DNA from: Chrysochromulina tobinii
Taxonomy: Eukaryota > Haptophyta > Prymnesiales > Chrysochromulinaceae
Reading direction: 5' to 3'
Assembly (NCBI GenBank): GCA_001275005.1
Contig: JWZX01001164.1
Coordinates: 1-11,055, forward strand
Length of the DNA stretch: 11,055 bases
In this document: positions 10,073 to 11,055 of the stretch, piece after piece
Numbering within the stretch: the first letter of the stretch is position 1
Layout of the letters: each line of letters opens with the position of its first letter
The notes under the pieces: generated by a model
What the model saw: only the letters and a program-made list of their open reading frames with translations
What the model was told of the DNA's origin: nothing
The model's database searches: none
Program-made: the position numbers and the translations under genes

Positions 10073-11055
10073 ATGGCGGCTCGAGGCTACGGTAATGCCT
10101 GGGGGCGGGGCCGTGTGCTGCTGCTCGTCGCGACGTTGAGCATCACCATCGCACAAAGCTCGCACCCCTCGGTGACATGTAACGATGCTAACTCACACCC
10201 ACATGCGAATCGGCAGCCCTGCTGCAGAACATGCCCCTCGTCGCATCCTTATTGCTCGATCAGCTGCTACTATAATAGCGGGCAGACGTGCACGGGCGGA
10301 TGTGCTATCGGCCTCTGTACTTGCAGGGGCGAGGCTGTGTGCTACGCGTATGCAACTATCCCTTGCCCAACACCATCACCATCGCCTACACCACATTTGC
10401 ACTCACCGCCGCCACCCTCGCTGCCACAGCCCTCGCCCTCGCCGCCTCCGCCCCTCCTTGCTGTAAGCACTGTCAACGGAATCACATACTATTCAGGGTC
10501 TGGCTCGAGCTGGACCGTACCACAGTATTCGCCACTGGTGTCCTATGCTTGCCAGTACAACCTGTGCACGATCACGGCTCCCTTTGATGGCACGGCCTCA
10601 GACCCGCTTGGAAATTCCATCGACTTTGCTGGACCGAACTACCAAGCATTGCCATATTCCTACACTATTGAGATGAGCGCTCGCTACGCGTTTTCAAGTT
10701 GGCGGGTTGCAGGCCAGACCTGGTATCGCTTCGGGCAGGTGCACCTCAAGTATGCGGACACTTCGGGGACACTCGTTACCGTTCCTGGCTCAAACACCGA
10801 CTTCACAACCATCCCCAATGGGGAGTTTGCGTATGGCACCTTTGGCAGCCCAGTGACCGCATCTCGCTGGCAAGTAGTCATCACGTCTTACGCGAACACA
10901 GATTATCAGGCGAGGTTCCAATGCTACCTTCGAGAAGTCCAGTTTGGAACCGCCGGAGCCGCCGCCACCTCCTTGCCGCCGCCGCCGCCCTCGCCGCTGC
11001 CGCCCTCACCCCCGCCGCCTCCGCCCTCGCCGCCTCCGCCCTCGCCGCCACAGCC
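10073..11055 (+). CDS. Secreted modular protein with Cys-rich head, beta-sandwich domain and polyproline linkers (3' partial)
   Basis: I read this frame directly: it has no stop from 9971 to the right edge, the preceding in-frame stop is TAA at 9968, and ATG 10073 is the first Met. This gives 327 codons, cut by the window end. Residues 1-28 form a signal peptide: a basic start with several Arg, a core VLLLVATLSITIA, and likely cleavage near Ala27-Ser29. Residues 36-98 are a 12-Cys region (QPCCRTC, PYCSISC, QTCTGGC, LCTC) unlike any family I can name. Residues 99-129 are a Pro/Ser linker. Residues 131-296 form a probable beta-sandwich, with SSWRVAGQTW, RFGQVHLKYAD, VTASRWQVVITS and CYLREVQFG, resembling a discoidin/F5-8C-type domain at low confidence. 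From residue 301 a polyproline linker runs off the window. Likely role: a cell-surface or matrix binding protein, with design like gene 1. Confidence 0.8.
   Translation, partial: MAARGYGNAWGRGRVLLLVATLSITIAQSSHPSVTCNDANSHPHANRQPCCRTCPSSHPYCSISCYYNSGQTCTGGCAIGLCTCRGEAVCYAYATIPCPTPSPSPTPHLHSPPPPSLPQPSPSPPPPLLAVSTVNGITYYSGSGSSWTVPQYSPLVSYACQYNLCTITAPFDGTASDPLGNSIDFAGPNYQALPYSYTIEMSARYAFSSWRVAGQTWYRFGQVHLKYADTSGTLVTVPGSNTDFTTIPNGEFAYGTFGSPVTASRWQVVITSYANTDYQARFQCYLREVQFGTAGAAATSLPPPPPSPLPPSPPPPPPSPPPPSPPQ
10973..11055 (+). repeat. Polyproline-coding repeat at the right edge
   Basis: CCG/CCT/CCC codons with regular TCG encode (P)nSP blocks. A 15-bp unit, CCGCCTCCGCCCTCG, is exactly tandem at 11015-11029 and 11030-11044. 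It is the second linker of gene 3 and continues beyond the window, so its length is unknown. A shorter Pro/Ser-coding stretch of the same kind lies at 10367-10459. Confidence 0.85.

Overview
The window looks like nuclear DNA of a GC-rich unicellular eukaryote. A marine microalga such as a haptophyte is my best guess, at low confidence. The reasons are very long intron-free reading frames, polyproline linkers, ShKT and CUB-like modules, tandem Ca-binding VCBS/FG-GAP repeats, ephrin-receptor-like Cys-rich repeats, and a multi-spanning membrane region of a kind found in algal and stramenopile surface proteins. There are no Shine-Dalgarno sites, operons or bacterial neighbours.

Layout: three genes, all on the plus strand. 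(1) Positions 3-8435 hold the 3' part (about 2,810 residues) of a giant modular surface protein whose start lies left of the window. Its order is polyproline, ShKT, CUB-like, Pro-rich linker, 14 Ca-binding repeats of about 49 aa, about six Cys-rich repeats of 88 aa, a SEA-like/serine-threonine-rich stretch, a second Cys-rich/EGF-like block, then about eight membrane spans with a charged cytoplasmic loop. (2) After a 303-bp repeat-rich spacer comes a 264-aa ankyrin-repeat protein (8739-9533), probably intracellular. (3) After a less GC-rich 539-bp spacer comes a secreted modular protein starting at 10073 and running off the right end. It has a signal peptide, a 12-Cys region, a Pro-rich linker, a beta-sandwich-like (possibly discoidin-like) domain and another polyproline linker.

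Genes 1 and 3 share the same design of extracellular modules joined by polyproline spacers. The window both begins and ends inside such a spacer, so they may be tandem paralogues; this is inference. Gene 1 resembles an adhesion receptor fused to a TRP-like membrane domain.

The least expected noncoding signal is a 14-bp element, TTTACRTTCACACT, lying 25 bp and 16 bp before the start codons of genes 2 and 3. A related copy lies in reverse orientation just after gene 2. I found its core TTCACACT only in noncoding DNA. I saw no rRNA, tRNA, CRISPR array, transposase or viral gene.
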